Of a DNA stretch of 64,000 nucleotides, positions 17,432-26,686 are shown in pieces. A model generated the notes under the pieces. It saw only the letters and a list, made by a program, of their open reading frames with translations, searched no databases and had not been told where the DNA came from. The stretch is from Neomesorhizobium sp963726065 (GTDB lineage: Bacteria; Pseudomonadota; Alphaproteobacteria; Rhizobiales; Rhizobiaceae): NCBI GenBank assembly GCA_963726065.1, contig CAVSAU010000010.1, forward strand, positions 124,001 through 188,000, in the 5' to 3' direction. How positions within the stretch are numbered: the stretch's first letter is position 1; each line of letters opens with the position of its first letter. A program made the position numbers and the translations under genes.

Positions 17432-18069
17432 GACAGAGCACCGGCCAGCGCGGTCGACCATTCGCAGAGCCGCGTCTCGAACAGATTGCCGTCGATGCTG
17501 ACCGTGAGGTCGAAGCCGGGAGCCTCGACATATTGCAGGCTGCCGGCGCGCTCGCCGAGCGCTGCGCTGAGCGGTTCGAACAGTGACAGCGGCCCCTGTA
17601 CCTGGATTCGGACGGTGTCGTTGTCGCGCAAGGCCTCGACGATCGAGCGGCGCAGGCTCTCGAGGCTGCGCTTCTGGATGTCCTCGGTCAGCAGGCTGCT
17701 GATGATGCGGCCGGTGAGCGAGGTGGCGACAAGGCCGACGGAGGCTTCCAATTCATCGAGCTGCGCGGAAATCCTGACGCCGATTTCGGTTCCGAAGTCG
17801 GCCTGCAGGCGCTCAAGCTCGGCGGCATGTTTGTCACGTTCGGCCTGCAATGTCGCCTCATAAATCGCCGAAAGGCGGCCGGTTATTTCGGCCTCGGCTT
17901 TCGCTACCCCTTCGCGGATCAGGGTGTTCAGGTCCGCCGCAGCCGGCGCTGCAGCTGCTGGCGGCTCGGGCTGATCGACAAGCGGTCCGGCGCCGTTGCC
18001 GGAACTTTGCGGATTAAGCGAACGCACGGCGAAATCGGGCAGAAAGTCGGATAGAGCAAGCGCGCGCAT
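17428..18069 (-). CDS. FliH-like flagellar assembly protein
   Basis: This is a 213-residue soluble protein with a Pro/Ala-rich stretch, a helical coiled-coil region (EAEITGRLSAIYEATLQAER) at about 65-110 and a C-domain with RSIVEALRDNDTVRIQVQGP. Placement between fliF and motB and this architecture fit FliH, the regulator of the FliI ATPase, but similarity is too weak to be sure by eye. The start is the ATG that shares one base with the fliF stop. Confidence 0.6.
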   Translation of the reverse strand: MRALALSDFLPDFAVRSLNPQSSGNGAGPLVDQPEPPAAAAPAAADLNTLIREGVAKAEAEITGRLSAIYEATLQAERDKHAAELERLQADFGTEIGVRISAQLDELEASVGLVATSLTGRIISSLLTEDIQKRSLESLRRSIVEALRDNDTVRIQVQGPLSLFEPLSAALGERAGSLQYVEAPGFDLTVSIDGNLFETRLCEWSTALAGALS

Positions 18070-19685
18070 CAGCTTGCCTCCGCAGCAGCCCATTTGCGCA
18101 AGATATGCGCGGTGCGCTCTTCGTTGAGGTCAACCATGCGGGCAAGGCGCTCCTGCGGGGCAGGGCGTATCTTCTGCCGGAGATCGTCGAGCGGGTTGGA
18201 TTGCGGCAAGGCGCCAACCGCCTGGCCCGCCCCTTCGGGTGTTGGAAGCGACCGCTGCACGTCTTCGAAACTCGGCGGAGCAACCGCAGGCTTACCGAGA
18301 GCGGCAGCCAGCGGACGCAACCCAAACCAGGCCATGAGGAAGACAACCACGACGAACGCCAGCGCATTGATCATGGTGCCGACGTGCTGGCTGGCGGCAT
18401 CGAAAATGCCCGGTTCGTCGATCACTTGGCCGTCGAGACCGTCGATGAACTCGACCGCCGACACGTTGATGACGTCGCCGCGCGCCTCGGTGAAGCCGGT
18501 GGCGGAGGCGACCACTTTCTGGATATCGGCAATGCGGGTGTTGATCTGCTCCGGCGTCGCGTCCTTGCCAAGAATGGCGGCCAGCCGTTGCTGGTTGACG
18601 ACGACGGCGATCGACATCTTTTCGACGGTATAGCCGTTGCTTGTGGTGGCGATGCGCTTGGAGTTCACCTCGTAGTTGGTGGTCTCTTCCTTGCGTTCGT
18701 TCTGTTCGGAGGATTCCGGTCCAGTTGCCGGCGCCACCTGCGCGTCGGGCAGGTTCTGCTCGACAGTGGCGGGTGCCGCCGTGCTGCGCTGGCTGGCGTT
18801 TTCGTTGGAGCGCACAACCTGAACGGAACGCTCGACGCGCGATTCAGGGTCGAAAATGGTCTCTTCGATCTGCCGCTGGTCGGTGTTGACGTCGGCCCTG
18901 ACGCTCGCCCGGAAATTTTCCGGTCCGAGGTAAGGGGCCAGCGCGCGGCGGATGTTTTCCTCGATCTGCATCTCGACGGTGCGCTCGACATTCATCGTGC
19001 GGCTGGCGCTGGTGTTGGTTGGATCGTCGCCGGCAGCCAGAAGCGTGCCGCTCGAATCCAGCACGGTTACCTTGTCGGCGTTCAGGCCGGGAACCGCTGC
19101 CGCCACGAGGTGGCGGATCGACGTGGCGTTCTTGAGCGCGTCGGTTTCAGAAGCCTTGATGACAACAGATGCGGTCGGCTGCTGTTCGTCGCGGCGAAAG
19201 CTGGCGCGTTCGGACATGACGATATGAACGCGGGCTGCCTTGATGCCGGCGATGGACTGGATGGTGCGGGCGATCTCGCCCTCGAGCGCACGAACCCGGG
19301 TGATCTGCTGCATGAAGGAGGTGAGGCCGAGCGAGCCGACATTGTCGAACAGTTCATAGCCGGCGTTGGCGCTGGTCGGCAGGCCTTTTTCGGCGAGAAG
19401 CATGCGCGCCTGCGCCGTCTTGCCGGCGGCGACAAGGATTGTCGTCCCGTCTGAAGCGACGTCGAAGCCGATGCCGGCTTCGCCGAGCACGAGGCCGATC
19501 TGGTTCACGTCGGCGCGTTCGAGGCCGACATAGAGGGTCTCGTAAGCCGGCCTGTTGAGATAGATCGAAGCGACAGCGATGACCGCCAGCACCAGGGCTG
19601 CGATGCCGCCCAGCATTGCCAGCCGGCGAGGCCCGAAGGCTCTCAGATTGTCGGCGATGTTCTGAATCTGCTCCGGCACGGACAC
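18069..19685 (-). CDS. fliF: Flagellar MS-ring protein FliF
   Basis: This is a 538-residue protein with a first membrane helix at about 20-42 (MLGGIAALVLAVIAVASIYL), the ring-building motif domains (LFDNVGSLGLTSFMQQITRV, then HIVMSERASFRRDEQQPTAS), a second helix near 430-450 and a cytoplasmic C-terminus that binds FliG. It is the foundation of the basal body. It is the first gene of the fliF-ftcR unit, with the shared upstream element 45 nt before the start. Confidence 0.96.
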   Translation of the reverse strand: MSVPEQIQNIADNLRAFGPRRLAMLGGIAALVLAVIAVASIYLNRPAYETLYVGLERADVNQIGLVLGEAGIGFDVASDGTTILVAAGKTAQARMLLAEKGLPTSANAGYELFDNVGSLGLTSFMQQITRVRALEGEIARTIQSIAGIKAARVHIVMSERASFRRDEQQPTASVVIKASETDALKNATSIRHLVAAAVPGLNADKVTVLDSSGTLLAAGDDPTNTSASRTMNVERTVEMQIEENIRRALAPYLGPENFRASVRADVNTDQRQIEETIFDPESRVERSVQVVRSNENASQRSTAAPATVEQNLPDAQVAPATGPESSEQNERKEETTNYEVNSKRIATTSNGYTVEKMSIAVVVNQQRLAAILGKDATPEQINTRIADIQKVVASATGFTEARGDVINVSAVEFIDGLDGQVIDEPGIFDAASQHVGTMINALAFVVVVFLMAWFGLRPLAAALGKPAVAPPSFEDVQRSLPTPEGAGQAVGALPQSNPLDDLRQKIRPAPQERLARMVDLNEERTAHILRKWAAAEAS

Positions 19686-19729
19686 GCGGCTCCCAGACTG
19701 GTCATGAAGCGGAACCCTAAACGCCGAAG

Positions 19730-19739
19730 CTTGTGCGAA
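19730..19739 (-). promoter_or_regulatory. Candidate flagellar promoter element, fliF unit
   Basis: CTTGTGCGAA on the plus strand, 45 nt upstream of the fliF start. The surrounding GAAGCTTGTGCGA nearly repeats the copy upstream of flhA. In Brucella, FtcR is reported to act at the fliF promoter, so this is a reasonable FtcR site candidate. That link is inference. Confidence 0.42.
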
Positions 19740-19748
19740 AATGAAATC

Positions 19749-19772
19749 GGGCCGCGCTCGAAAGCGCGACCC
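19749..19772 (-). terminator. Rho-independent terminator of the flagellin gene
   Basis: On the minus strand a 10-bp stem GGGTCGCGCT / AGCGCGGCCC (one mismatch) with a TTCG loop is followed by GATTTCATTTTC. It lies 38 nt past the flagellin stop and just before the fliF promoter element, so it would insulate the two units. Confidence 0.7.
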
Positions 19773-19809
19773 GCCGGATTGTTGTTGCCTATGCTTGAGA
19801 CGGTTCGGA

Positions 19810-21124
19810 TTAGCCGCGGAACAGCGACATGATCTGCTGGGCGCTGCCGTTAGCGATCGACAAGGACTGGATGCCGAGCTGCTGCTGGACCTGGAGGGCC
19901 TGCAGGCGGGTCGACTCTTCGTTCATGTCGGCATCGACGAGGGCGCCGACACCGCGATCCACGGCGCTCATCAAATCCTTCACGAAGGTCTGCTGCGAAC
20001 CGATGCGGGTCTTGATGGCGCCGAGGTCCGAAGCAGCCGTCGTCACCGAGCTGAGCATGTTTTCGACGCCCTGCAGGTACTGGCTGAGCTGGCCCGCCGT
20101 GGCGGCAGTGATGTCGATGCTGGTGGCGTCGATGAAGTTGCCGTTGTCGCTGGAGGCGCCATTGGCGACGGCGATCGTCGCATTGGGGCCCGTTTCCGCC
20201 GTGGCCAGCACGACAGCACCGCCGGCCACGCTTGCAGCTACCTTGCTGTCGAGGCCGGCGCTCTTCAGCGCCTGGGTCATGACGGTCGCCATTTCGGCGG
20301 CGCTGGTGACAGCACCGTTGGCCAGGCCAGCGGCGGTGATCGTGTCGCGGTCGATACGGAGCGTCTTGGACGTGCCGCCATTCAGCGTCACCTCGAAGCT
20401 GATCGCGTCATCGCCATCCAGCGAGAAGTTGGCGTGCGCGCCGAACGTCGCCGTTGCCGCAGTGTCGTCGGCGGTGCCGGGGAGCGTGTCGGCGCCGGAA
20501 GTGCCGGCAACCGGGGTCGCCGCGCCAGAATAGATCGCGATACCAGCGCCGCTGGCTGCCGTCAGGGCGGTGCCCTTTTCCAGAAGGCCGGCCTGAGTGG
20601 CGTCGCGGTTGAAGAGTGCGGTCTTGGCGGTGTCGACATCGATGGTGCCGAGCGTGATGGAGCCGTCGGCGCCGCGAATAAACGAAGCAACCACCTTGGC
20701 GCTGCTGGACTTGTCGACCGACAGCCAGTTGCCACCCGAGAACGAAGCCGAACTCGGCATATGTCTTCAGGTCGTTCTGAAGCTGCTTGATTTCCGACTG
20801 GATCTTCGACTTGTCGACATTCGGCTGCGACGCGGTGACCAGCTTCGACTTCAAGGTGTCGAGTGTCTGCTTCACCTTGTCCATTGCGGTGTAGGCAACG
20901 TCGACCTGGGCGGCGCCAAGACCGAGGGCTTCCTTGATGGTGCCCATCGCCTGGTTGTCCGAACGCATCGTGCTGGCGATCGACCAGTAAGCGGCGTTAT
21001 CCGAAGCCTGCGCGACGCGCATGCCGGTGGAGATGCGGCTCTGGGTGGTGGCGAGGTTCTTGTTGGTTGCGTTAAGGCTCTGGAGAGCCGTCATTGCCGA
21101 CGCGTTAGTGAGAATGCTGGACAT
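19810..21124 (-). CDS. fla: Flagellin, frameshifted as read
   Basis: The N-terminal frame starts MSSILTNASAMTALQSLNAT and carries the conserved D0/D1 helices (RISTGMRVAQASDNAAYWSI). It shifts near 20756, in the GCCGAG run, and the second frame continues to the conserved C-terminus (QALQVQQQLGIQSLSIANGS ... SLFRG). Removing one base gives 437 residues. Flagellin forms the filament. AAGGGG precedes the start. As read, the protein would lose its C-terminal D0/D1 helix and could not polymerise. It is the only flagellin seen in this window. Confidence 0.9.
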
Positions 21125-21363
21125 AGGTCCTGCCCCTTGTGTGAAATATTTTCGCGGGACATGCCGGACGTTACCGGCGAAGACGGAGCGGCATCATGCC
21201 TATGATCCCGCCGTGGGGATCAACCCGTCTGCATCGCTGCACTTATGGTCGGGAATTCCTACCAAAGAGATAACGCGATTGTATGAATCTAGCGTGCGGG
21301 TTCAGCGCGCGCAACCCTCTCTTTCAGCTATCTCTTTGTTTGAACGAATTTTTTCGCGCGCGA

Positions 21364-22095
21364 TCAGGTGAAGGAGCGAACCAGGCTGCCCACCAAAAGA
21401 TTCCAGCCGTCGATCAACACGAAAAACAAAATCTTAAAAGGCAGGGAAACCACGGTGGGCGGCAGCATCATCATGCCCATCGCCATGGTGATGGTGGCCA
21501 CGATCAGGTCGATGACCAGGAAGGGCAGCACGATGAGGAAGCCGATCTCGAATCCGCGGCGGATTTCGGAAATCATGAACGCCGGGACGAGGATGCGCAG
21601 GTCAACCGCCTCTTCCGAAACGGTCTGTCCGCGCTCGCGGGCGAGATCGGCAAACAGCGCAAAATCCTTCTCGCGGACATTCTTGACCATGAAGGCGCGG
21701 AAGGGTTCGGCGATCCGTTCTACAGCGACGGTCTCGTCGATCTGATTGTCCATCAGCGGTTTGACGCCGTTGTTCCACGCCTGATCGAAAGTCGGCGCCA
21801 TCACATAGAAGGTCATGAACAAAGCGAGGCTGATCAGGATCATGTTGGCCGGCGTCGTCTGCAGCCCGATGCCGGTGCGCAGGATTGAAAAGGCGATGAT
21901 GAAGCGCGTGAAGCTGGTCACCATGATCAGCAAGCCGGGTGCGATCGACAGGACCGTCAGCAGCCCGAACATCTGGATGATGTAGCCGATGGTCGTGCCG
22001 TCGGCCTGGCCGATGGCGCCGAGATCGATCTGCTGGGCGTGTGCAGCCGAACCGCTTGCTAGGAGCAGAAGCGGGAGAAAACGGAAAACTCTCAT
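21364..22095 (-). CDS. fliP: Flagellar export gate protein FliP
   Basis: This is a 243-residue protein with a signal peptide and about four membrane segments. The family signature is clear: TSFTRFIIAFSILRTGIGLQ then FVLIDGWNLLVGSLVRSF at the C-terminus. It is the central gate component of the flagellar export apparatus. It overlaps fliL by 4 nt and is the last gene of the 14-gene unit that begins at 31.5 kb. The 239 bp to flagellin presumably carry the flagellin promoter; no clear box was seen. Confidence 0.96.
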   Translation of the reverse strand: MRVFRFLPLLLLASGSAAHAQQIDLGAIGQADGTTIGYIIQMFGLLTVLSIAPGLLIMVTSFTRFIIAFSILRTGIGLQTTPANMILISLALFMTFYVMAPTFDQAWNNGVKPLMDNQIDETVAVERIAEPFRAFMVKNVREKDFALFADLARERGQTVSEEAVDLRILVPAFMISEIRRGFEIGFLIVLPFLVIDLIVATITMAMGMMMLPPTVVSLPFKILFFVLIDGWNLLVGSLVRSFT

Positions 22096-22586
22096 TCGAA
22101 AATCAATGTCCGGATCAAGAGTTTCTTGACGGCGCCGTCGCTGCGAATCTTCGCGCGCTCCTCAAGGTCTTCCTTGAGGTGCTGGAAGCCGCTGGCGCCT
22201 TCGATCTGATGCAGTTTCACCGAGCGGAGGAAACCGAGAAGATCCTGGTGGATGTTGTCGGGGATGTTTTCCGGTGGAGGCGCGTCGAATGCGAGCGCGA
22301 CCTCCAGGCGCACCCAGATCTCGTCAGGCGCGGCGAGGTTGGTGGTGATGGGAGGCAGGACCACGATGCTCGAAAGCGGCGCTCCCGTGGCGTGTTCCCC
22401 TTCTGCAGCATGCGCCTGGCCGCCGGCCTCGGCTGCAGGCGTCTTGGCGCCGGTGGAGTCGTTGAGATAGTTCCCCGACAGCCAGCCCATGCCGATCGCC
22501 ACCGCCGTCACCCCGAGCAGCATCGCGATCTGGATGATCAGCGAAGGACCTTGCTTCTGCGGGACGACTTGCTCGGTGTTGGCCAC
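22092..22586 (-). CDS. fliL: Flagellar basal body-associated protein FliL
   Basis: This is a 164-residue single-span inner-membrane protein (helix at about 16-36, IQIAMLLGVTAVAIGMGWLS) with a periplasmic domain containing VRLEVALAFDAPPPENIPDN and the C-terminal pattern KSVAV-like IRTLIFE. FliL supports the MotAB stators. It sits between flgH and fliP, as in other rhizobia. Confidence 0.88.
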   Translation of the reverse strand: MANTEQVVPQKQGPSLIIQIAMLLGVTAVAIGMGWLSGNYLNDSTGAKTPAAEAGGQAHAAEGEHATGAPLSSIVVLPPITTNLAAPDEIWVRLEVALAFDAPPPENIPDNIHQDLLGFLRSVKLHQIEGASGFQHLKEDLEERAKIRSDGAVKKLLIRTLIFE

Positions 22587-22602
22587 TTTCAGGCGTGCTC
22601 CA

Positions 22603-23301
22603 CTAGAAGGGCAGGACGTTGTCGAGGAACTGCTGGCCGTATGGCGGCTGCTGCACTTCAGTCAGGCGGCCGCGGCCGCCGTAGGAGATGCGGGCCTCGG
22701 CGATGCGCTCGTAGGAAATAGTGTTCTCGCCGCCGATATCCGATGGCCGAACGATGCCGGCAATCGTCAGGATGCGCAGTTCCGCGTTGACGCGAACCTC
22801 CTGCGATCCCTGGATCATCAGATTGCCGTTGGGCAGAACTTCGGTGACCACCGCGGCGACCAGCAGGTCGATGGCTTCCGAACGCTCGGTGGCGCCGGCG
22901 CCGGCGCTCTCGGTGCCCGAGTGGATGTCGGCATCGCCTTTGCCGGAGGTCTTGTAGCCGTCCCATTCGAGCCCGGCGCTGAAGCCCAGGCTGCGGTTGG
23001 CGGTGCGGCTTCGCTCGGATTCGTTCTTGAACTTCGCCCGGTCCTTGATGGAGATGCGGACTGTGAGGATGTCACCGGCCAGGAACGCACGGCGGTCGGT
23101 GAACAGCCGGCTCTGGCGGTCGTCCCACAGCGAGAAGCGCTTGACCGGCGCTGCCGGCTGTTCGGGGTAGGTATAGACCGACTGGGCGGCGCCGACGCCG
23201 GTTCCGACGGCAGACATCCTCGGCGGAATGCCGATCTCGTTGTTCGATGCGCAGCCGGCGAGCGCGGCAAGGGCGAGCGCGGCGAAGGGATAGAGTCTCA
23301 T
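22603..23301 (-). CDS. flgH: Flagellar L-ring lipoprotein FlgH
   Basis: This is a 232-residue outer-membrane lipoprotein with a signal peptide ending in a lipobox (ALAGC, Cys17). The FlgH body includes SLWDDRQSRLFTDRRAFLAG near the start and VRPSDIGGENTISYERIAEA near the end. The start is fixed by the 4-nt overlap with motE. It forms the L ring in the outer membrane. Confidence 0.94.
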   Translation of the reverse strand: MRLYPFAALALAALAGCASNNEIGIPPRMSAVGTGVGAAQSVYTYPEQPAAPVKRFSLWDDRQSRLFTDRRAFLAGDILTVRISIKDRAKFKNESERSRTANRSLGFSAGLEWDGYKTSGKGDADIHSGTESAGAGATERSEAIDLLVAAVVTEVLPNGNLMIQGSQEVRVNAELRILTIAGIVRPSDIGGENTISYERIAEARISYGGRGRLTEVQQPPYGQQFLDNVLPF

Positions 23302-23888
23302 GTCGGGTCTTTCTCGCGAGCCGCGCTTGCCATTATGCCAGTCAGCGTCGCTGCGGCCTTGCGTTCCATCTCGTTGAGGATCACGCCTGCCTGCCGGGAG
23401 TCGAGCTTCATCAGAATGGCGGCGGCGAGTTCTGCGTCGACTTCGGCAAGGCGCTCTGCGGCGGCATCCGGACGCATGCGCGCATAGATCTTGATGACGC
23501 CTTCCTCGGCCTCGGCCATGAAGTCGTTGCGACGCTTGAGCCACCCCTCGTATTCGGCGCGCTTTTCCTCAAGCACCTTTATGCGCTTGTCGATTTCGCC
23601 CTGCAGCGTCTGGAGTTCCTGCGCCTGAAGCGCATAACGGCGGTCGCGCGCGGCATCGGCGATGTTGGAGCAGAAGCGCTGGATCTCGGTGGCTGGCTCT
23701 GTGCCAGTTGCGGGTGCTGCTGCGTCTATCACGGGCGCGTCGCCGACGCTGCGGGTCGCGATGTTCGGCGCCGCCGCCTCGGTAGCCGCGGACTGCGCGC
23801 CTACCAAAAGCATCGCGGCAAGGGTGCAGGCGACTGGCGCCGGCGCCTTGCGAAACGTTAGAGAGGGCAGCGCAATCATCTCACGCAC
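23298..23888 (-). CDS. motE: MotE family protein, MotC chaperone
   Basis: This is a 196-residue exported protein with a signal peptide over about the first 35 residues, a long coiled coil (LQTLQGEIDKRIKVLEEKRA) and an MgtE-N-like C-domain (ARMRPDAAAERLAEVDAELA ... ILNEMERKAA). In Sinorhizobium, MotE is a periplasmic chaperone specific for MotC folding. It starts immediately after flgI stops and overlaps flgH by 4 nt. Confidence 0.85.
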   Translation of the reverse strand: MREMIALPSLTFRKAPAPVACTLAAMLLVGAQSAATEAAAPNIATRSVGDAPVIDAAAPATGTEPATEIQRFCSNIADAARDRRYALQAQELQTLQGEIDKRIKVLEEKRAEYEGWLKRRNDFMAEAEEGVIKIYARMRPDAAAERLAEVDAELAAAILMKLDSRQAGVILNEMERKAAATLTGIMASAAREKDPT

Positions 23889-25091
23889 CTATTGTACGAC
23901 GAGGTCGGCTTGCAGGGCGCCTGCCGATTTGATGCCCTGCAGGATGGCGATGATGCCGTCGGGCTTCACGCCGAGGCGATTGAGGCCGGCAACCAAGGTT
24001 TCCAGATCGGGTCCGTCGAGAAGAGCGACTTTTGAATCGGGCCGATCGGCCTGGATATCCGTGAAAGGCTCCTCCGCCGTCTGGCCGCGCGAGAAGGGCT
24101 CGGGCTGGACCACGCGCGGCATCTCCTTGATCCGCACCGTCAGGGCGCCGTGGCTGATCGCGACCTTCGAAATCCGGACATCCTGGCCGATGACGATTGT
24201 GCCGGTGCGCTCGTCGATGACGACGCGCGCCGGTGCATCCGTGGCGACGGCCAGGTTCTCCAGTTCGGCGAAGAAGCGAGCCGGGGAAATGCCCTTCGGC
24301 TTGTTGATCAGAACCGTGCGCGCGTCCTGCTCGGAAGCAAGGCGCATGCCGAAGCGCTGCCGGGAATATTCGTTGATCGCATCTGCAATCATCACCGCGG
24401 TGGAAAAATCGGGATTGCGCAGCTGCAACGTCAGCGTGCCGAGATCCGCGAATTCGGCAGCCACCTGCCGCTCGACGATGGCGCCGTTTGGCACCCTGCC
24501 GGCGGTTGGCACACCCTGTGTCAGCGTTTCGGCGTCGCCCTGCGCGCTGAACCCGGAAACCGAGACCGGACCCTGTGCGACGGCATAGATCTCGCCGTCG
24601 GCGGCCTTGAGCGGCGTCATGATCAAGGTGCCGCCAGTAAGCGAGGTGGCGTCGCCGAGCGACGAGACGGTGACGTCGATGCGGGCGCCCGACTGGACGA
24701 AGGGCGGCATATTGGCGGTGACGATAACCGCGGCGACATTTTTGGCGCGCGAGCGGCCGCCCTCGGTGGCGATGCCGAGATTTTCGAGCATCGCGCGGAT
24801 GGACTGCTCGGTGAACGGCGAATTGCGCAAGCTGTCGCCGGAACCCGACAGGCCGATGACCAGACCATAACCGACCAGCTGGTTGTCGCGGGCGCTCTGC
24901 AGCATCGCGATATCCTTGATGCGCGATATCGGGCCGCTGGAAGGACGAAACTGCACGTCTCCACCGCTGTAATCGTCGGCGAGTTGGTGGTTTTTGCCGG
25001 CACCCTGAGCGGGTTTGCCGTCAGGCCCGTCGGCATGGCCGGCGGTGAGGCCGACAAGCGTGGCCAGGAGCAGAACGAATGCACGCTTCAT
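23889..25091 (-). CDS. flgI: Flagellar P-ring protein FlgI
   Basis: This is a 400-residue periplasmic protein with a signal peptide and the hallmark SRIKDIAMLQSARDNQLVGY followed by LVIGLSGSGDSLRNSPFTEQ. The C-terminus (LVAGLNRLGVKPDGIIAILQ) is the normal FlgI ending. It builds the P ring around the rod. It overlaps flgA by 4 nt. Confidence 0.96.
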   Translation of the reverse strand: MKRAFVLLLATLVGLTAGHADGPDGKPAQGAGKNHQLADDYSGGDVQFRPSSGPISRIKDIAMLQSARDNQLVGYGLVIGLSGSGDSLRNSPFTEQSIRAMLENLGIATEGGRSRAKNVAAVIVTANMPPFVQSGARIDVTVSSLGDATSLTGGTLIMTPLKAADGEIYAVAQGPVSVSGFSAQGDAETLTQGVPTAGRVPNGAIVERQVAAEFADLGTLTLQLRNPDFSTAVMIADAINEYSRQRFGMRLASEQDARTVLINKPKGISPARFFAELENLAVATDAPARVVIDERTGTIVIGQDVRISKVAISHGALTVRIKEMPRVVQPEPFSRGQTAEEPFTDIQADRPDSKVALLDGPDLETLVAGLNRLGVKPDGIIAILQGIKSAGALQADLVVQ

Positions 25092-25561
25092 GTGGCGCCG
25101 ACCCGAATGGTTCCGTCGGCCATCACCGTGCCGGTGAAGGTGTTGCCGCTGTCGATATTGCGGACCTTGACGACATCGCCTGCCGAACCCGGCTGCAAGG
25201 TCACAGCACTCGCCGAAATCGTCAGCCCGCCGTGTACAAACATCACCTGCACGGCGGCGCCCTGTTCGACCAGATAGGCGTCGCGCACCGCATTGACGGC
25301 AATGAAGCGGCCGGGCAGCAAGGTGCGCCGCGCGACCTTGCCTTCGACCTGCTCGACGACGGTTGCAACGGTGGAGAGATCGCGGTTCCGGTTGGTGACC
25401 GGGACTTCTCGCAGCACATCGAGGCCGATCGTCTCGCCGGGGTAGACGACACGGTTGGTGACCACGGCGATCTCCTGCGCCACCGCCGGCATGGCAAACG
25501 CCAGCAGCGCCAACGCGGCGCTTGCGAGATGTCCTGCGATGCTTTTTCGGCGGAGTTGCAC
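25088..25561 (-). CDS. flgA: P-ring assembly chaperone FlgA
   Basis: This is a 157-residue exported protein with a signal peptide (LASAALALLAFAMPAVA) and an SAF-type C-domain (AVNAVRDAYLVEQGAAVQVM, then GDVVKVRNIDSGNTFTGTVM). It helps polymerise FlgI. It lies between flgG and flgI. Confidence 0.92.
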   Translation of the reverse strand: MQLRRKSIAGHLASAALALLAFAMPAVAQEIAVVTNRVVYPGETIGLDVLREVPVTNRNRDLSTVATVVEQVEGKVARRTLLPGRFIAVNAVRDAYLVEQGAAVQVMFVHGGLTISASAVTLQPGSAGDVVKVRNIDSGNTFTGTVMADGTIRVGAT

Positions 25562-25567
25562 GGCCGG

Positions 25568-26356
25568 CTACCGGATGTTCTTGGATACGACAGCGGCCAT
25601 TTCGTCGGCCGCCTGGATGACCTTCGAGTTCATTTCATAGGCGCGCTGCGCCGAGATCAGCTCGGTGATTTCCTTGACCGGATCGACGTTGGAGTTTTCA
25701 AGGTAGCCCTGTTCCACCGTGGCATAGCCGGGGTCGCCCGGGACGCCGACATTGGCGGGACCCGATGCCGGGGTTTCCTTGAACAGGTTGTCTCCGAGCG
25801 GCGCGAGCCCGGCCTCGTTGGCGAAGGTCGCAAGCGTCAGCTGACCGAGGTCCTGGAGATCTGCCTGGTCGTCAAACCGTGCGAACACCTGGCCGCTCTT
25901 GTTGACGATGATATCGACCGCCTCGGCGGGAACATTGATCGCCGGGACGACGGGGAAGCCGTCTATGGTGACGAGCTGGCCGTTGGCGTTGGTGTTGAAG
26001 GCGCCGGCGCGGCTGTAGAGCGTCTCCCCGTCGGCGCCCTCGATCTGGAACCAGCCGGTGCCGGTCAGCGCCAGGTCGAGATCGTTGCCGGTCTTGGTCA
26101 GCGATCCTTCGATGTGCACGTTGCGAATGGCCGAGGTCTTGACGCCGAGGCCGATGCTCACGCCCTCCGGCACGATGTTTTCGTTGGCGCGGTTCGGAAC
26201 GCCCTGCGGCCGGTCGACCTGATAGAGCAGGTCGGTGAATTCGGCGCGGGCGCGCTTGAAGCCCGTCGTGTTGATGTTGGCGATGTTGTTGGCGATGACT
26301 TCGAGGTTTGTCTGCTGGGCGTTCATGCCGGTGGCGGCGATGGCTAGCGCTTTCAT
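25568..26356 (-). CDS. flgG: Distal rod protein FlgG
   Basis: This is a 262-residue axial protein starting MKALAIAATGMNAQQTNLEV and ending with the conserved SNVDPVKEITELISAQRAYE region. The length is the standard one for FlgG, the distal rod. It is located between fliE and flgA. Confidence 0.95.
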   Translation of the reverse strand: MKALAIAATGMNAQQTNLEVIANNIANINTTGFKRARAEFTDLLYQVDRPQGVPNRANENIVPEGVSIGLGVKTSAIRNVHIEGSLTKTGNDLDLALTGTGWFQIEGADGETLYSRAGAFNTNANGQLVTIDGFPVVPAINVPAEAVDIIVNKSGQVFARFDDQADLQDLGQLTLATFANEAGLAPLGDNLFKETPASGPANVGVPGDPGYATVEQGYLENSNVDPVKEITELISAQRAYEMNSKVIQAADEMAAVVSKNIR

Positions 26357-26365
26357 CGTGGATCC

Positions 26366-26686
26366 TCAGATCGCCATACGGCTGACTTCGAGATAGGCGG
26401 ATACGATCTTGTCGCGGATGGCGACCGCAGCCTGTAGCGATTGCTCCGCGTTCATGACCGCGTCGACCACGTCGCGGGTCTGGATGTCGCCGCCCTGCAG
26501 CGTCTGCACGGAAAGCTGTTCGGCGTGCTGAAGATTTCCGATGGCGGTTGTGGCAGCATCCGCCAGCGCTGTCGCGAAGGAGCCGCCGACGCTCACGCCA
26601 CTTGCAGCGCCTGCTCCAGTTTCGGATATGCCGGCCGGTTCTTTGACCTTGCCGGCGCCGTCGAGCATGCCGATACCGGTGATCAT
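26366..26686 (-). CDS. fliE: Flagellar hook-basal body protein FliE
   Basis: This is a 106-residue protein with a Gly/Ala-rich N-terminus and the conserved C-terminal half (TRDVVDAVMNAEQSLQAAVA, then IVSAYLEVSRM). It joins the MS ring and the rod. It shares one base with the flgC stop. Confidence 0.92.
   Translation of the reverse strand: MITGIGMLDGAGKVKEPAGISETGAGAASGVSVGGSFATALADAATTAIGNLQHAEQLSVQTLQGGDIQTRDVVDAVMNAEQSLQAAVAIRDKIVSAYLEVSRMAI

Noticed and set aside
13971..17863. Two very long plus-strand open frames (627 and 678 codons) opposite fliK, motC, motB and the fliH-like gene
   Set aside because: The minus-strand genes have signal peptides, OmpA and FliK domains and 4-nt overlaps. 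The plus frames are Arg-rich shadows without motifs.
21136..21145. CTTGTGTGAA upstream of flagellin as a fifth copy of the flagellar element
   Set aside because: It has a mismatch in the core, lies only 12 nt before the start and overlaps the ribosome-binding region, unlike the other four copies.
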